A stretch of 64,000 bases of DNA from positions 930,001-994,000 of the forward strand of contig NZ_CP064188.1 in assembly GCF_015353075.1 (NCBI RefSeq). The letters run 5' to 3'. Shown here one piece after another: positions 43,939 through 55,292 of the stretch (position 1 is its first letter; each line of letters starts with the position of its first letter). Source of the DNA: Rhizobium sp. 007. GTDB taxonomy: Bacteria; Pseudomonadota; Alphaproteobacteria; Rhizobiales; Rhizobiaceae. A program made the position numbers and the translations under genes. The notes under the pieces are model-generated. The model ran no database searches and was not told the DNA's origin. It saw only the letters and a list, made by a program, of their open reading frames with translations.

Positions 43939-45585
43939 ATGACAATTCGCGAGCACCAGACTGTCTCACAAATTTCGCGCCGTGATGCGCTGAAACTCGG
44001 CCTCGCGGCAGGCGTCGGCCTGACGATGTTCGGCATGAGCGCACGTGTTGTCATGGCCGAGGAAGGTCAGGTTCTGAAAGCCATCAATCCGGCTTTCGAC
44101 CAGGATTGGTCGCCGCTGCGCGGCGGCGGCAGAACCTTCCGCTGGAATTCTTTCTGGTGGGCATCGCCGATGTATTTCGACACAGAAGGCAAGTTGCAGC
44201 CTTATGTATTCACGAGCTGGGAATCGTCCGACAACAAGGTCTGGACCTTCAAGATCGATCCGAAAGCTGTTTTTTCCGACGGCAGCAAGATCACGTCGGC
44301 GGATGTGAAGGGTTCATGGGAAGTGGCCTCGATGCCGAACACCAAGAGCCAGCGCGCCGACCAAGTGCTGAGCAAGGTGCAAGGCTACAAAGAGATCGGA
44401 GCCGGTTCCGGCACTGAGCTTACCGGGGTTGCAACGCCGGATGAAGGAACGGTCACTGTTACGCTCACGCAAGCTGACCCGATTTTCTTCATGCGCCTGG
44501 CAAACCATATTATTCCGGTGACCAAGGCGTCGCAGTCGAGAGGCAGCGACGGCGAGGAGATTGCCGACTGGTATAAGCCGGACAACAATGCCGTCTATTC
44601 GGGTCCTTTCAAGCTCACGAGCATCGACATCGACGCAGGGACTCTGACATTTGAGCCGAACGAGAATTTCTTCGGTGCGAAGCCGAAGCTTGCTCGCATC
44701 GAGATCAGCTCGATCGAAGACAACGTGACGGCGACTTCGCTCATCAATTCCGGTGAATACAACGTCCACACGGAACTCGTCACCTCGACGATTATCCAGG
44801 ATCTCGGCCCGGAGTTTTCGGCAGGCCCGATCATTCCTACGAGCCAGCACTTCTGGTTCAACACCTCGCGTGCACCGATGAACGATCCGAAAGTGCGTCA
44901 GGCACTGATCATGGCGGTTGATCGCGACGGTCTTTTCAAGGCGTCTTATCCGGATGGACCGCACAAGAAGGCAGACCAGATCCTGAATTCCGTGCCAGGT
45001 GCGGACGGCTCCGGATTCGAACCCTATCCCTTTGATCCGGAAGGCGCAAAGAAGCTGCTTGCTGAATCGAGCTATGGTGGTCCCGAGCGGCTGCCGAAGA
45101 TCATGTTCGTCGGCGTCTCGGCGCCCGCGATCCAGGCAGCTGCCCAGTTCATCGCGGAACAGTGGCGCCAGAACCTCGGCATTACCGCAGTCGACATGAA
45201 GCCGCAGCAGGACGCCTATGCCGGGCCCGACCAGAACTCGGTTCAGATTTTCCGCGACGATGTCGGCACGCGCGTCCCGGATGCCGTTTCCTATCTTGCC
45301 GGTTCCATCGCCTCCACGTCCTCGAACGCCCAGAACAAGCTCGGCGGTTACAAGAACGACAAGGTGGACAGCCTGCTTGCCGAAGCCGCGACCAAGGCTG
45401 CCGACGACCCGCAGCGCGTGAAACTGGCGCAGGAGGCTCAAAAGGCGTTCCGCGACGATTGGGTTTTCATTCCATGGTATTCTCAGGCGATGTCCCGCTG
45501 GGCGACGAAGGAGGTCAAGGGCATGGAGAAGAACCTCGACTGGCAAGTCGTTGCACCATGGGACATTTCCATCGGCCAAGCATGA
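43939..45585 (+). CDS. Oligopeptide-type ABC substrate-binding protein with Tat signal
   Basis: This 548-residue SBP_bac_5 protein carries a twin-arginine export signal (ISRRDALKLGLAAGVGL) ending near VVMAEE. Family segments include WTFKIDPKAVFSDGSKITSADVK and APMNDPKVRQALIMAVDRDGL. GGAGGAG before ATG 43939 fixes the start. It supplies the permeases that follow. The ligand is unknown; the enzymes of the island suggest an acidic sugar or its conjugate. Confidence 0.9.
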   Translation: MTIREHQTVSQISRRDALKLGLAAGVGLTMFGMSARVVMAEEGQVLKAINPAFDQDWSPLRGGGRTFRWNSFWWASPMYFDTEGKLQPYVFTSWESSDNKVWTFKIDPKAVFSDGSKITSADVKGSWEVASMPNTKSQRADQVLSKVQGYKEIGAGSGTELTGVATPDEGTVTVTLTQADPIFFMRLANHIIPVTKASQSRGSDGEEIADWYKPDNNAVYSGPFKLTSIDIDAGTLTFEPNENFFGAKPKLARIEISSIEDNVTATSLINSGEYNVHTELVTSTIIQDLGPEFSAGPIIPTSQHFWFNTSRAPMNDPKVRQALIMAVDRDGLFKASYPDGPHKKADQILNSVPGADGSGFEPYPFDPEGAKKLLAESSYGGPERLPKIMFVGVSAPAIQAAAQFIAEQWRQNLGITAVDMKPQQDAYAGPDQNSVQIFRDDVGTRVPDAVSYLAGSIASTSSNAQNKLGGYKNDKVDSLLAEAATKAADDPQRVKLAQEAQKAFRDDWVFIPWYSQAMSRWATKEVKGMEKNLDWQVVAPWDISIGQA

Positions 45586-45619
45586 CGGCTTTCGCCGATC
45601 TTTGTAGCTGAACAGCAAC

Positions 45620-45643
45620 CGCGAAGACCATAAGGCCTTCGCG
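45620..45643 (+). terminator. Intercistronic hairpin after the binding-protein gene
   Basis: CGCGAAG at 45620-45626 pairs with CTTCGCG at 45637-45643, with an inner CC-ATAA-GG. There is no U-run. As at 17301-17321 and 63077-63104, it separates an abundant binding protein from its permeases and probably limits or stabilises message. Confidence 0.55.
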
Positions 45644-45718
45644 CATGTTCAAGCAGAAGGCGCGGTTGTCCGCGGCGACCCCTGTGAAAACTGCGCCGAA
45701 CAACAGGTGGAGGTGGCT

Positions 45719-46675
45719 TTGTTTCGCTACGTGTTAACGCGGTTTGCCATCTGGATTCCGTCCGTCCTTGTCGTGATGATGGCGGTTTATGCGATGGCAT
45801 TTTACGGTGCCGGCGATCCGATCAAGCTGATCTTTCTTCGTGCACCGGGCGACGTCGCCTATAATCCGGAGCGTATCGAAGCCATTCGAGAGAGCGCCGG
45901 CCTCAACAAACCATTCATCGAGCAGTTCGGCTTTTACATCTGGAACCTGCTGCATGGCCAGTTCGGCAATTCGCTGACCTCGGGCCGCTCGGTCTGGGCG
46001 ATGGTTTCGGCAGCCGCCCCCGTTTCCTTCAAACTGGCGCTCTGTTCCATCATATTGACAGCGGTCGTCGCCATCCCCCTCGGCATGATCGCAGCGCTCA
46101 ATCAGAATTCCAAGCTCGACTATACGATCCTCGGCTCGGCCCTGTTCTTATGGGCAATTCCTGCCTATGTCGCCGGCCCGCTGCTCATGGTCGGGTTGAT
46201 CGTCTTCCTGCCGATGATCAAGGTTCCCTACGGCTGGGGCGGTATCTTTGATGTCCGCATTCTGCTGCCCCTGATTGTTTTGTCCTTTCAGCCGATCGCG
46301 CTTATCGTACGCCAGACGCGTGCGGCAGTCATTGAAGTGCTGTCGGAGGACTTTGTACGCACGGCACGCGCCAAGGGCGTGCCGGAAATCGTCGTCGCTC
46401 TCAGGCATATCCTGCGCCCGGTGCTGACCCCGGTCGTCACCCAGCTCGGGCTCATCATGATCACCATCGTCAACGGTGCGATCTTCGTCGAACTGGTCTT
46501 CGGCCTACCCGGCCTCGGCCGCCTGACCGTGCAGGCGCTCACGAATTCCGATTATCCCGTCATCCTGGCGATCACGCTCATCGGATCCTTCCTAGTCATG
46601 GTCTCGAACCTTCTGGTCGATATTCTCTATCCGCTGCTTGACCCACGCGCCAACGATGCAAGAAGGAGCCGCTGA
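45719..46675 (+). CDS. ABC transporter permease (DppB type)
   Basis: This 318-residue permease has six predicted membrane segments and the EAA loop EDFVRTARAKGVPEIVVALRHIL. I choose the TTG at 45719 (MFRYVLTRFAIWIPS), which resembles family starts and stands five bases after GGAGG; a GTG at 45707 gives a form four residues longer. It is separated by 133 bases with a hairpin from the binding-protein gene. Confidence 0.9.
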   Translation: MFRYVLTRFAIWIPSVLVVMMAVYAMAFYGAGDPIKLIFLRAPGDVAYNPERIEAIRESAGLNKPFIEQFGFYIWNLLHGQFGNSLTSGRSVWAMVSAAAPVSFKLALCSIILTAVVAIPLGMIAALNQNSKLDYTILGSALFLWAIPAYVAGPLLMVGLIVFLPMIKVPYGWGGIFDVRILLPLIVLSFQPIALIVRQTRAAVIEVLSEDFVRTARAKGVPEIVVALRHILRPVLTPVVTQLGLIMITIVNGAIFVELVFGLPGLGRLTVQALTNSDYPVILAITLIGSFLVMVSNLLVDILYPLLDPRANDARRSR

Positions 46676-46677
46676 CA

Positions 46678-47636
46678 ATGTCCGCCGTCCCCCTCTCGAC
46701 GATCGAGACCGCCGAAGAACCGCCGGTCAGCCTGTGGCGCGATGCCTGGTTCCGCCTGAAGCGCAACAGACTTGCCCTTTTCGGCCTCGCCGTTGTCCTT
46801 GTGCTGGCCCTCGCAGCGGTCTTGGGACCATACCTTACGCCCTATGACTACCTGGGCCAGGACCTTGGGGCCCGCAACGCCGCGCCCTCGCTGACACATC
46901 TATTCGGCACCGATGATCTTGGCCGGGATGTCTTCAGCCGCGTCGTCTACGGCACACGCACTGCCTTTCTCGTCGCCGTGATCGTCACGCTCGTCGCCGT
47001 TCTGATCGGACTGACCCTCGGCGCTGTCGCTGGCTTCTTCGGTGATCCGTTTGATCGCGTCCTGATGTGGCTGACCGATGTCACCATGTCCGTGCCGAAC
47101 CTGCTCCTGGTCGTCGTCATCAACGCTTCGCTGAAATCGCCGATAACCAACTGGATGGAGGCCCGCTACCTGGAGACGCTCAATCCTTTTTATCGTCAGA
47201 CGGTTTGGGTGGATTTCATCCTGGTTTTCGGGTCAATGGCCCTGATCGCCTGGCCGCCTTACGCCCGTCTCGTCCGCGCCCAGGTCCTGTCGATCCGCAG
47301 CCGGCCCTATATCACGGCGGCGCAGGCGCTCGGCCTTTCGAACTGGATCGTCATCAAGCGCTACGTCATTCCGAATGCGCTCGGTCCGCTGATCGTTTCC
47401 GTCAGCGCCGGTCTCGGTACGGCGATGGTGCTTGAAAGCGCCTTCAGTTTCCTCGGTGTCGGGGTCAATCCGCCCACGCCCAGCTGGGGTAACATGATCT
47501 CTGATGGCCTGCGTGTCTGGCAGCATTATCCGCACCTACTTGCCGCGCCGGCGGCTGTGCTTGGCCTTGCCTCGGTTGCTTTCAGCTTCCTGGGCGACGG
47601 TCTCAATGACGCGCTCAATCCGCGGGGCAGCAAGTA

Positions 47637-47637
<1 letters not shown>
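46678..47637 (+). CDS. ABC transporter permease (DppC type)
   Basis: This 319-residue partner permease has the LFGTDDLGRDVFSRVVYGTR motif and the EAA-type loop RSRPYITAAQALGLSNWIVI. Compared with the uronate-island homologue it has an extra loop near residues 155-185 (SPITNWMEARYLETLNPFYR). It starts two bases after the DppB-type stop and overlaps the ATPase start by one base. Confidence 0.91.
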
Positions 47638-48640
<1,003 letters not shown>

Positions 48641-48641
<1 letters not shown>

Positions 48642-49633
48642 TGGGCGCGGAACCGCTTCTTAAGATCGAAAACCTGGTCAAGCACTTCCACGTCAAGCTC
48701 GGCGCTTTCGGCGAGCGCTCGGCAACCGTCTATGCGCTCGACAACGTCAATCTGGATATCATGGAAGGCGAGACCTTGAGCCTTGTCGGGGAATCTGGTT
48801 GCGGCAAATCGACGACCGGATTCACGATCCTCAATCTCTACAAGGCGACGAGCGGCAAGGTTGTCTACAAGGGTCAGGATCTGTCGAGGCTTGGCGAAAG
48901 GGAAATGCGGCCATTCCGCCGCGACCTGCAGATCGTCTTTCAAGATCCCTATTCGACGCTCAATCCGCGTATGACGATCGGCGAGGCGATCGGCGAACCG
49001 ATCCTCTTCCACAAGTTGTGCGCCAAGGCCGAGCTCAAGGGCAGGGTCGCAACCCTCCTGAGTGATGTAGGGCTGCCGACGCGCTTTGCGCAGCGTTATC
49101 CGCATGAGCTTTCAGGTGGCCAGCGCCAGCGCGTCGTCATCGCGCGTGCGCTTGCCTGCCAGCCGAAATTCATCGTCTGCGACGAGGCAATCTCAGCGCT
49201 CGACGTGTCGATCCAGGCACAGATCATCAATCTGCTGCTCGACCTGCAGGAAAAATACAGCCTCACCTATCTCTTCATCGCGCATGACCTGGCGGTCGTC
49301 CGCCATATCAGCACGCGCGTCGGCGTCATGTATCTCGGCCGGCTTGCCGAGCTTGCCAGCCGCGAAGAGCTGTTCGGTAATCCGCTGCATCCCTATACGA
49401 AGGCGCTACTTTCGGCCGTGCCGGAAACCGATCCTTCTCACGAGCGAAGCCGCAAGCGCCAGATCCTGCAGGGTGACGTTCCAAGTCCGCTCGACCCGCC
49501 GCCCGGCTGCCGCTTCCACACCCGCTGCCCGATCGCAATCGATGTCTGCAGCAGGCTCGTTCCGGAATGGAAGGAAGCAAAACCCGGCCATCTCGTTGCC
49601 TGCCACGCCGTCAATACGGGACAGACGACATGA
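48641..49633 (+). CDS. ABC transporter ATP-binding protein (DppF type)
   Basis: This 330-residue ATPase has Walker [13 protein letters not shown], signature [15 protein letters not shown], Walker [13 protein letters not shown] and H-loop [10 protein letters not shown]. Walker B is followed by Glu-Ala instead of the usual Glu-Pro. The C-terminal extension [15 protein letters not shown] is intact. ATG 48641 overlaps the previous stop (TGATG) with GGAGG upstream. Confidence 0.92.
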
Positions 49634-50691
49634 CGCTGAAAGTCGCCATCATTGCCGACGATCTGACCGGGGCGCTCGATACGGGCACGCCGTTCGTGAA
49701 GGCAGGGCTTGCGGTTGCGGTTGCCATTGATGTCGAGGCGACAAAAGAGGCGATTGCGATGAGCGCCGATGTCGTCGTGATCAACACAGCCTCGCGTGCT
49801 CTTGCCGAGGATGCCGCCGCACACAGGGTGCGGCTCGCAGCAGAGGTCTTGCTGCCCGCCGAACCTGCGATCGTCATGAAGAAGATCGATTCCAGGTTAA
49901 AAGGCAACGTCGCTGCCGAAAGCTCGGCCCTTGCCGAGGTATTCGCCTTCAAGTCGGTTCTGGTCGCGCCGGCGGTTCCAGATCAGGAGCGCTTTACCTA
50001 TCGCGGCTGCGTCGTCGGGCGCGGTGTCGATAATCCGATCCCGGTTGCCGAGCTTTTTGCCAACCATTCGCAAACAGTTGCTGTTGCAGATGCCGAGGAC
50101 GATATTGACCTCGACTCTATCGCCGGCGAAAATGATTGGCGTTCGGTTCTTGCCGTCGGCGCGCGTGGCCTTGGCGCGGCCCTGGCCCGACGCCTGGGTA
50201 AAGCAGGCGGGCAAAGCCAAACCTTTGAGCCGGCCCGCAAGACGCTCTTTGCCTTCGGTTCCCGCGATCCGATTACGGCCCAGCAGATGGACCACCTTGA
50301 GGCATCCGGTGCCTTGCGCACGGTCGCCGACGCACCGATGGGGGTTGTGGAATGCGGCGAAGGCTTGGCGCTGCCGGCTCTGCTTCGCTGTAGCGGCGAA
50401 ATAGCAGATGATTCTGCAGCCGTAGCCCATCGCTTTGCGAAAGGCGTAAAATCGGCCATGGACGATACGCGGCCGGATATATTGATGGTTGGCGGTGGCG
50501 ATACTGCGCTTGCGGTGTTTCGCGAGCTTGGTATCCGCATCCTTGTCCCGAAAGGTGAAATCGAGGCAGGTGTGCCGTGGTTCGACGTTACAGCCGCAGA
50601 CGGGCGGCATCTCCGTTCTGCGGTAAAGTCCGGGGGCTTCGGCAGCGCCGATAGTTTGCTAAGACTGATTGTGCGGAATCAGGCGGCGTAG
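49630..50691 (+). CDS. DUF1537 four-carbon acid sugar kinase
   Basis: This 353-residue kinase of the DUF1537 (OtnK/DtnK) family phosphorylates four-carbon sugar acids such as D-threonate, L-threonate or D-erythronate. The N-terminal substrate domain starts IADDLTGALDTG and has KKIDSRLKGN. The C-terminal nucleotide domain shows LMVGGGDTALAVF and VKSGGFGSADSLL. It is shorter than most family members (about 400-430). It overlaps the ATPase stop by four bases and is thus coupled to uptake; its partner PdxA2 is encoded at 39126-40112. Confidence 0.9.
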   Translation: MTLKVAIIADDLTGALDTGTPFVKAGLAVAVAIDVEATKEAIAMSADVVVINTASRALAEDAAAHRVRLAAEVLLPAEPAIVMKKIDSRLKGNVAAESSALAEVFAFKSVLVAPAVPDQERFTYRGCVVGRGVDNPIPVAELFANHSQTVAVADAEDDIDLDSIAGENDWRSVLAVGARGLGAALARRLGKAGGQSQTFEPARKTLFAFGSRDPITAQQMDHLEASGALRTVADAPMGVVECGEGLALPALLRCSGEIADDSAAVAHRFAKGVKSAMDDTRPDILMVGGGDTALAVFRELGIRILVPKGEIEAGVPWFDVTAADGRHLRSAVKSGGFGSADSLLRLIVRNQAA

Positions 50692-50694
50692 CGG

Positions 50695-51480
50695 ATGCCG
50701 GCGGGGAGAATGAACGTGGATGAAGCAAATGGCGCATCTTTGAACGCGGGCACCGGCCCAGCTGCAAAGCCAGAACGCGGAAAGGCCGTGAAGCTGGTCG
50801 ATCGCGTCTTCGACCAGCTTCTGGAGCGTATTCGCGCCGGAAACTATCCTCCTGATTCACGCTTGCCGGGAGAGCATGAACTGGCTTCGATGCTCGGCGT
50901 ATCGCGCCCGATCGTTCGCGACGCGCTCGCACGCTTGCGCGACCAGGGCATGGTTTATGCCCGACAGGGGGCAGGAACCTTCGTCAGCGCCCACGGTTCG
51001 CCTGCCGCGCAACTGGCTTACTCGCCTGTCAAGACGATCGCGGACATTCAGCGTTGCTACGAATTCCGCCTGACGATCGAGCCCGCGGCGGCCTACTTCG
51101 CCGCCAAACGCCGCGACAGTGCAGCGCTTGAGAAGATCGCAACAGCGCTTGCGGACCTTCGCGAGGCGACGAATCACCAGCTTCATCGAACGGACGCCGA
51201 TTTCCTGTTTCATCGGGCTGTCACTGAGGCTGCGAACAATCACTATTACACGGCCTCCATGGACGCCCTCAAACCGCATATCGCGGTCGGTATGCATCTG
51301 CATGGGCTCTCGCTTCTCGGCCCCCGACAAGGGCTTCAGAAAGTGTTTCAGGAACACGATGAAATCTACAAGGCAATTGCCGACGGCCGGGCAGACGACG
51401 CCCGGGATCTGATGCAGGCCCATCTTGAAGGATCGAGAGATCGCCTCTTCGAGGGCCGGGTTCTCGACCTTTCCTTTTAG
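50695..51480 (+). CDS. FadR-family GntR transcriptional regulator
   Basis: This regulator of about 261 residues has a winged helix (LPGEHELASMLGVSRPIVRDAL, then GMVYARQGAGTFVSAHG) and a helical FCD domain (RTDADFLFHRAVTEAANN). It begins three bases after the kinase stop; an ATG at 50710 is an alternative start. It closes the importer operon and most likely controls the whole island, with candidate operators at 41317-41337 and 43776-43792. Confidence 0.9.
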   Translation: MPAGRMNVDEANGASLNAGTGPAAKPERGKAVKLVDRVFDQLLERIRAGNYPPDSRLPGEHELASMLGVSRPIVRDALARLRDQGMVYARQGAGTFVSAHGSPAAQLAYSPVKTIADIQRCYEFRLTIEPAAAYFAAKRRDSAALEKIATALADLREATNHQLHRTDADFLFHRAVTEAANNHYYTASMDALKPHIAVGMHLHGLSLLGPRQGLQKVFQEHDEIYKAIADGRADDARDLMQAHLEGSRDRLFEGRVLDLSF

Positions 51481-51647
51481 GCATCAGCGACGCTGCACGG
51501 AGGTCGGTCGCTGCCACGGTTTGCGATCGACACTTTCGTCTGCGCTCCTCTCATGGAAAAGACAAAACAGTCTCTATTGGCGCGTGCCCGTTTGCGCTTG
51601 CACATGCTACGATATTGTTTCCTTCAACAGTTAGGGACGATCAACTC

Positions 51648-52979
51648 ATGACGGGCCAAGATGGCAGTATTCTTGATTATGTCGGGATTCTTGCCGTGTT
51701 TTTTCTCGTAGGCGCCAACGGTTTCTTCGTGGCTGCCGAATTCGCATTGGTTTCCGTCAGGCGCAGCCGCGTGACCGAGCTCGTGACCGCCGGACGTATG
51801 AACGCTTCAGCGCTTCAGCGGGCCGTGGACAATCTCGATGCAAACCTTGCGGCAACACAGCTCGGCATAACGATCTCTTCGCTCGCTCTGGGCTGGGTCG
51901 GCGAACCGGCCCTGGCGCATCTGATCGAGCCGCTATTGACATGGCTGCCCGGTGACTGGGCTAGGACAGGCTCTCATGCCATCGCAGTCGTCATTGCGTT
52001 CGTGATCATAACGGCGCTTCACATCGTGCTTGGCGAACTGGCACCGAAGAGCCTCGCTCTCCAGCGTAGCGAGGGAACGTCATTGGCCGTGGTCCGGCCG
52101 CTTGGGTTCTTTCTTATCATATTCAAGCCGGCGATATTTGCCCTCAATGGTATGGGTAACCTCGTGCTTCGTGCTTTCGGCCTTCATGCCGGAACTGGCG
52201 AATCCTCCTTCCATTCACCGCAAGAGCTGAAGTTGCTGGTGGCCGAAAGCCAGGAGGCGGGTCTTCTCAACCAGGTGCAGCAGCAGCTCGTCGAGCGCGT
52301 GCTCAATATCGGCGAGAGACCAATCTCCGACGTCATGACACCGCGTCTCGATGTCGAGTGGTTCGACGCCGACGACAGCGAGGCAGAAATCCTGAGGACG
52401 ATTAGGGAATGCAGGCACGAACAGCTTCTCGTCGCTCGCGGCTCAATCGACGAGCCGATCGGGATGGTTCTTAAGAAGGACCTGCTCGATCAAGTTTTGG
52501 ACGGCGGCAAGATCCGGCCGATGGATGTCATCAAGCAGCCGCTGGTGCTTCACGAAGGAACCTCGGTGGTCCGCGTGCTCAGCAGCTTCAAGGCGTCACC
52601 GGTCCACCTCGCTATCGTCATCGACGAATATGGCAGTCTGGAGGGGATTGTCACGCAAACGGACTTGCTGGAGGCGATCGCCGGGGAACTGCCGGGGTCC
52701 GACGAGGAACCGGCTATCGTCGTTCGCGAAGACGGCTCACTGCTTGTTGATGCAATGATGCCGGCCTTCGACGCTTTCGAAAAACTAGGCCTGCGCAATA
52801 AACCGGATGCTGATTTCCATACGCTTGCGGGCTTTGCCCTTCATCAGCTCCAGCACATCCCGGAGACCGGTGAGGTTTTCGAGTTTGACGGATGGCGATT
52901 CGAGGTCATCGATATGGATGGTATGCGCATCGACAAGATCTTGGCGACGCGCAGTTCGACGCAAGGAGCGGATATCTAG
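51648..52979 (+). CDS. HlyC/CorC-family membrane protein (DUF21-CBS pair-CorC_HlyC)
   Basis: This 443-residue protein has an N-terminal DUF21 membrane domain with about four segments (FLVGANGFFVAAEFALVSVRR; HIVLGELAPKSLAL), then two CBS domains (PISDVMTPRLDVEWF; LAIVIDEYGSLEGIVTQTDLL) and the C-terminal transporter-associated domain. Relatives are linked to magnesium or cobalt efflux and membrane stress. ATG 51648 has AGGGA upstream. It stands alone and has no evident link to its neighbours. Confidence 0.9.
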   Translation: MTGQDGSILDYVGILAVFFLVGANGFFVAAEFALVSVRRSRVTELVTAGRMNASALQRAVDNLDANLAATQLGITISSLALGWVGEPALAHLIEPLLTWLPGDWARTGSHAIAVVIAFVIITALHIVLGELAPKSLALQRSEGTSLAVVRPLGFFLIIFKPAIFALNGMGNLVLRAFGLHAGTGESSFHSPQELKLLVAESQEAGLLNQVQQQLVERVLNIGERPISDVMTPRLDVEWFDADDSEAEILRTIRECRHEQLLVARGSIDEPIGMVLKKDLLDQVLDGGKIRPMDVIKQPLVLHEGTSVVRVLSSFKASPVHLAIVIDEYGSLEGIVTQTDLLEAIAGELPGSDEEPAIVVREDGSLLVDAMMPAFDAFEKLGLRNKPDADFHTLAGFALHQLQHIPETGEVFEFDGWRFEVIDMDGMRIDKILATRSSTQGADI

Positions 52980-53273
52980 GCTGGCTGCCATTGCCGATGC
53001 CAGATGACTGATCCGATGTATCCGATCGCCAACGACTTTTGAAATCTCTACCGCAACTGCAATTATGCCTGCCATTATCAGGTTTCATAAACTCGATTCC
53101 CGGCGATTAGACGCTGCATCTGGAGCTCCGGCACCTGCGGTTCATAGATGCCAATCAATCGCCGGGCAGAAAGAAATTTCCCTGTCGTCCATTACGGGAA
53201 ATCCTCATTCCTTTTATCTATTAAATTTATAGACAATAGTCTGTTTCACCATTCAAATCGGAAAGGAAAACAG
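52980..53273. other. Intergenic region, promoter of the FMN reductase gene
   Basis: This stretch of 294 bases has no gene. Near 53230-53245 there is an AT-rich segment with AGAC-AATA-GTCT-like symmetry that might hold an operator, but the signal is too short to assign. Confidence 0.35.
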
Positions 53274-53834
53274 ATGGCCGCTTTGCGACTGGTCGGAATT
53301 GCCGGCAGCTTCAATCGTCCTTCGAAGACCTACGCACTCGTTGAAGACGTTGCGGATCGCGCGGCTCAAAGATATGGCTTCGAGCGTACCGTTTATGATC
53401 TGCACGATGTTGGCCCATCGCTCGGCCGTGCGTTATGGCGAAAGGACCTGGACGATCAGGCGAGGGGCGTCATCGACGCGATCGTCAGCGCTGACGTTTT
53501 GATCGTCGGCTCACCGACTTATAAGGGATCCTATCCCGGTCTGTTCAAACATTTGATCGACCTTATCGACCCCGATGAATTGCGCGCAAAGCCGATCATC
53601 ATCACGGCAACTGGCGGCGGAGACCGGCATGCTCTGATGGTCGAGCATCAACTGCGGCCGCTCTTCGGTTTCTTCATGTCCCACACTCTGCCGACGGCCG
53701 TCTATGGATCGGACCGCGATTTCGCGGACTACAGGGTTTCTTCGGAGCCACTGTCCAAGAGGATTGGCGAAGTTGTGAGCGAACTTGCAGCTTTCTTTCC
53801 CGCAGACGACGCGATCCTCGCGGCCGCCGAATAA
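53274..53834 (+). CDS. NADPH-dependent FMN reductase (MsuE/SsuE type)
   Basis: This 186-residue flavodoxin-like reductase supplies reduced FMN to a two-component monooxygenase, often in sulfonate use. It has GIAGSFNRPSKTYALVEDV for FMN phosphate binding, GSPTYKGSYPGLFKHLIDL, and TATGGGDRHALMVEHQLRPL. AAGGAAAA before ATG 53274 sets the start; an upstream extension to 53148 has no family match. No monooxygenase gene is seen nearby, so its partner is unknown. Confidence 0.85.
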   Translation: MAALRLVGIAGSFNRPSKTYALVEDVADRAAQRYGFERTVYDLHDVGPSLGRALWRKDLDDQARGVIDAIVSADVLIVGSPTYKGSYPGLFKHLIDLIDPDELRAKPIIITATGGGDRHALMVEHQLRPLFGFFMSHTLPTAVYGSDRDFADYRVSSEPLSKRIGEVVSELAAFFPADDAILAAAE

Positions 53835-53952
53835 CGTTTAACGCTTGATATCCTCGCGGGACAAAGAGTGATCCGATGCAGACAACCCGGTGCACGGCCG
53901 CAATCATATGCCGCAGCATGTCGAGGTTTGACTTACGAAGAGGCGTGTCGCG

Positions 53953-54534
53953 ATGAGCCGAATACTCATTCTACCCGGCCTCTTCGGTTCAGGCGAGGGG
54001 CACTGGCAGCACCATTGGTTGAGGGAGCATCCGGACAGCCGGCTTGTCGAACAGGACGATTGGGATCGGCCCCGCTTGCACGACTGGATGCTCAGACTTG
54101 AGGAGACACTAGCCGAGGAGGACGATGCCTATATTGTCGCTCACAGTCTCGGTTGCCTTTTGGCGGCTCAGTTGGCAGGTCGGCCATCGGCTCGGCGCGT
54201 CAGAGGAGCCCTTCTTGTTGCGCCATGCGATCTGCCTTCGACAGAAGCACTCCACCCCGGCCACCTCGACTTTGGGACGATGCCGACCAAGGCGCTTCCA
54301 TTTGCGAGCATCGTCGTCGGAAGTCTCAACGATATCCATATAAGCCTTGACCGGTTGACGATGTTTGCGCGCCTCTGGAAATCCGACCTCAGGAACATCG
54401 GATTGGCCGGACATATCAATGTTGCAAGCGGATTCGGGCGCTGGCCGAGCGGGTATGGCCTTTTGACAGCGTTGAAGAGCCGAACCCGCCACCGGCGGCA
54501 GGTTGAAGGCACGCGATCGCTCACCAATGTTTGA
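53953..54534 (+). CDS. RBBP9/YdeN-type alpha/beta hydrolase
   Basis: This 193-residue serine hydrolase has the nucleophile motif AHSLGC near residue 60, the Asp-containing VVGSLNDIHISL, and the His motif LAGHINVASGFGRWPSGYG. Family members hydrolyse small esters; substrates are poorly known. The product is small and cytoplasmic. It stands in the same orientation as the FMN reductase and the peroxiredoxin, with gaps of about 100 bases, so a common transcript is possible. Confidence 0.85.
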   Translation: MSRILILPGLFGSGEGHWQHHWLREHPDSRLVEQDDWDRPRLHDWMLRLEETLAEEDDAYIVAHSLGCLLAAQLAGRPSARRVRGALLVAPCDLPSTEALHPGHLDFGTMPTKALPFASIVVGSLNDIHISLDRLTMFARLWKSDLRNIGLAGHINVASGFGRWPSGYGLLTALKSRTRHRRQVEGTRSLTNV

Positions 54535-54632
54535 AGCGTGCTGCCGCAAGCCGCTTGCTGTCGGCCAAGATGAGCGTATATCGCTAGCGAAAGATGAAAT
54601 TCAACGGTGATCCAGGAGAGAGGAACCTACCC

Positions 54633-55292
54633 ATGAGCCTTCGTATCAACGATATTGCACCAGATTTCTCCGCCGAGACGACGCAGGGACCAATCCGTTT
54701 TCATGAGTGGATTGCAGACGGTTGGGCGGTGTTGTTCTCGCATCCGAAGAACTTCACCCCGGTCTGCACGACGGAACTCGGCGCGATGGCCGGGCTCGAA
54801 CAGGAATTCAGTAAACGTGGTGTCAAGATCATCGGCATATCCGTCGATCCGGTGGAAAGCCACGGCAAGTGGAAGAACGACATCAAGACGGCTACCGGTT
54901 TCGATGTCGGCTATCCACTGATCGGCGACAAGGATCTCAAGGTCGCCAAGCTCTATGACATGCTGCCGGCAGGCGCAGGCGAGAGCTCGGAAGGCCGCAC
55001 GCCGGCCGACAACGCCACCGTGCGCTCCGTCTTCGTCATCGGCCCCGACAAGAAGATCAAGCTCATCCTCACCTATCCGATGACGACGGGCCGCAACTTC
55101 AATGAAATCCTGCGTGCCATCGACTCCATCCAGTTGACGGCCAAGCATCAGGTAGCGACACCTGCTAACTGGCAGCAAGGGGAAGACGTCATCATCACGG
55201 CTGCGGTTTCGAACGATGACGCGATCTCGCGCTTCGGCTCTTTCGACACCGTCCTTCCTTATCTCAGGAAGACCAAGCAGCCGACCGGCTGA
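54633..55292 (+). CDS. 1-Cys peroxiredoxin (PRDX6 type)
   Basis: This 219-residue peroxidase reduces hydrogen peroxide and organic peroxides. The peroxidatic Cys is in HPKNFTPVCTTELGAM near residue 47, and no resolving Cys follows in the C-terminal domain. The C-terminal dimer region (VATPANWQQGEDVIIT) marks the PRDX6 group. ATG 54633 has GAGAGGA upstream; an ATG at 54594 is in frame but lacks family support. Confidence 0.94.
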   Translation: MSLRINDIAPDFSAETTQGPIRFHEWIADGWAVLFSHPKNFTPVCTTELGAMAGLEQEFSKRGVKIIGISVDPVESHGKWKNDIKTATGFDVGYPLIGDKDLKVAKLYDMLPAGAGESSEGRTPADNATVRSVFVIGPDKKIKLILTYPMTTGRNFNEILRAIDSIQLTAKHQVATPANWQQGEDVIITAAVSNDDAISRFGSFDTVLPYLRKTKQPTG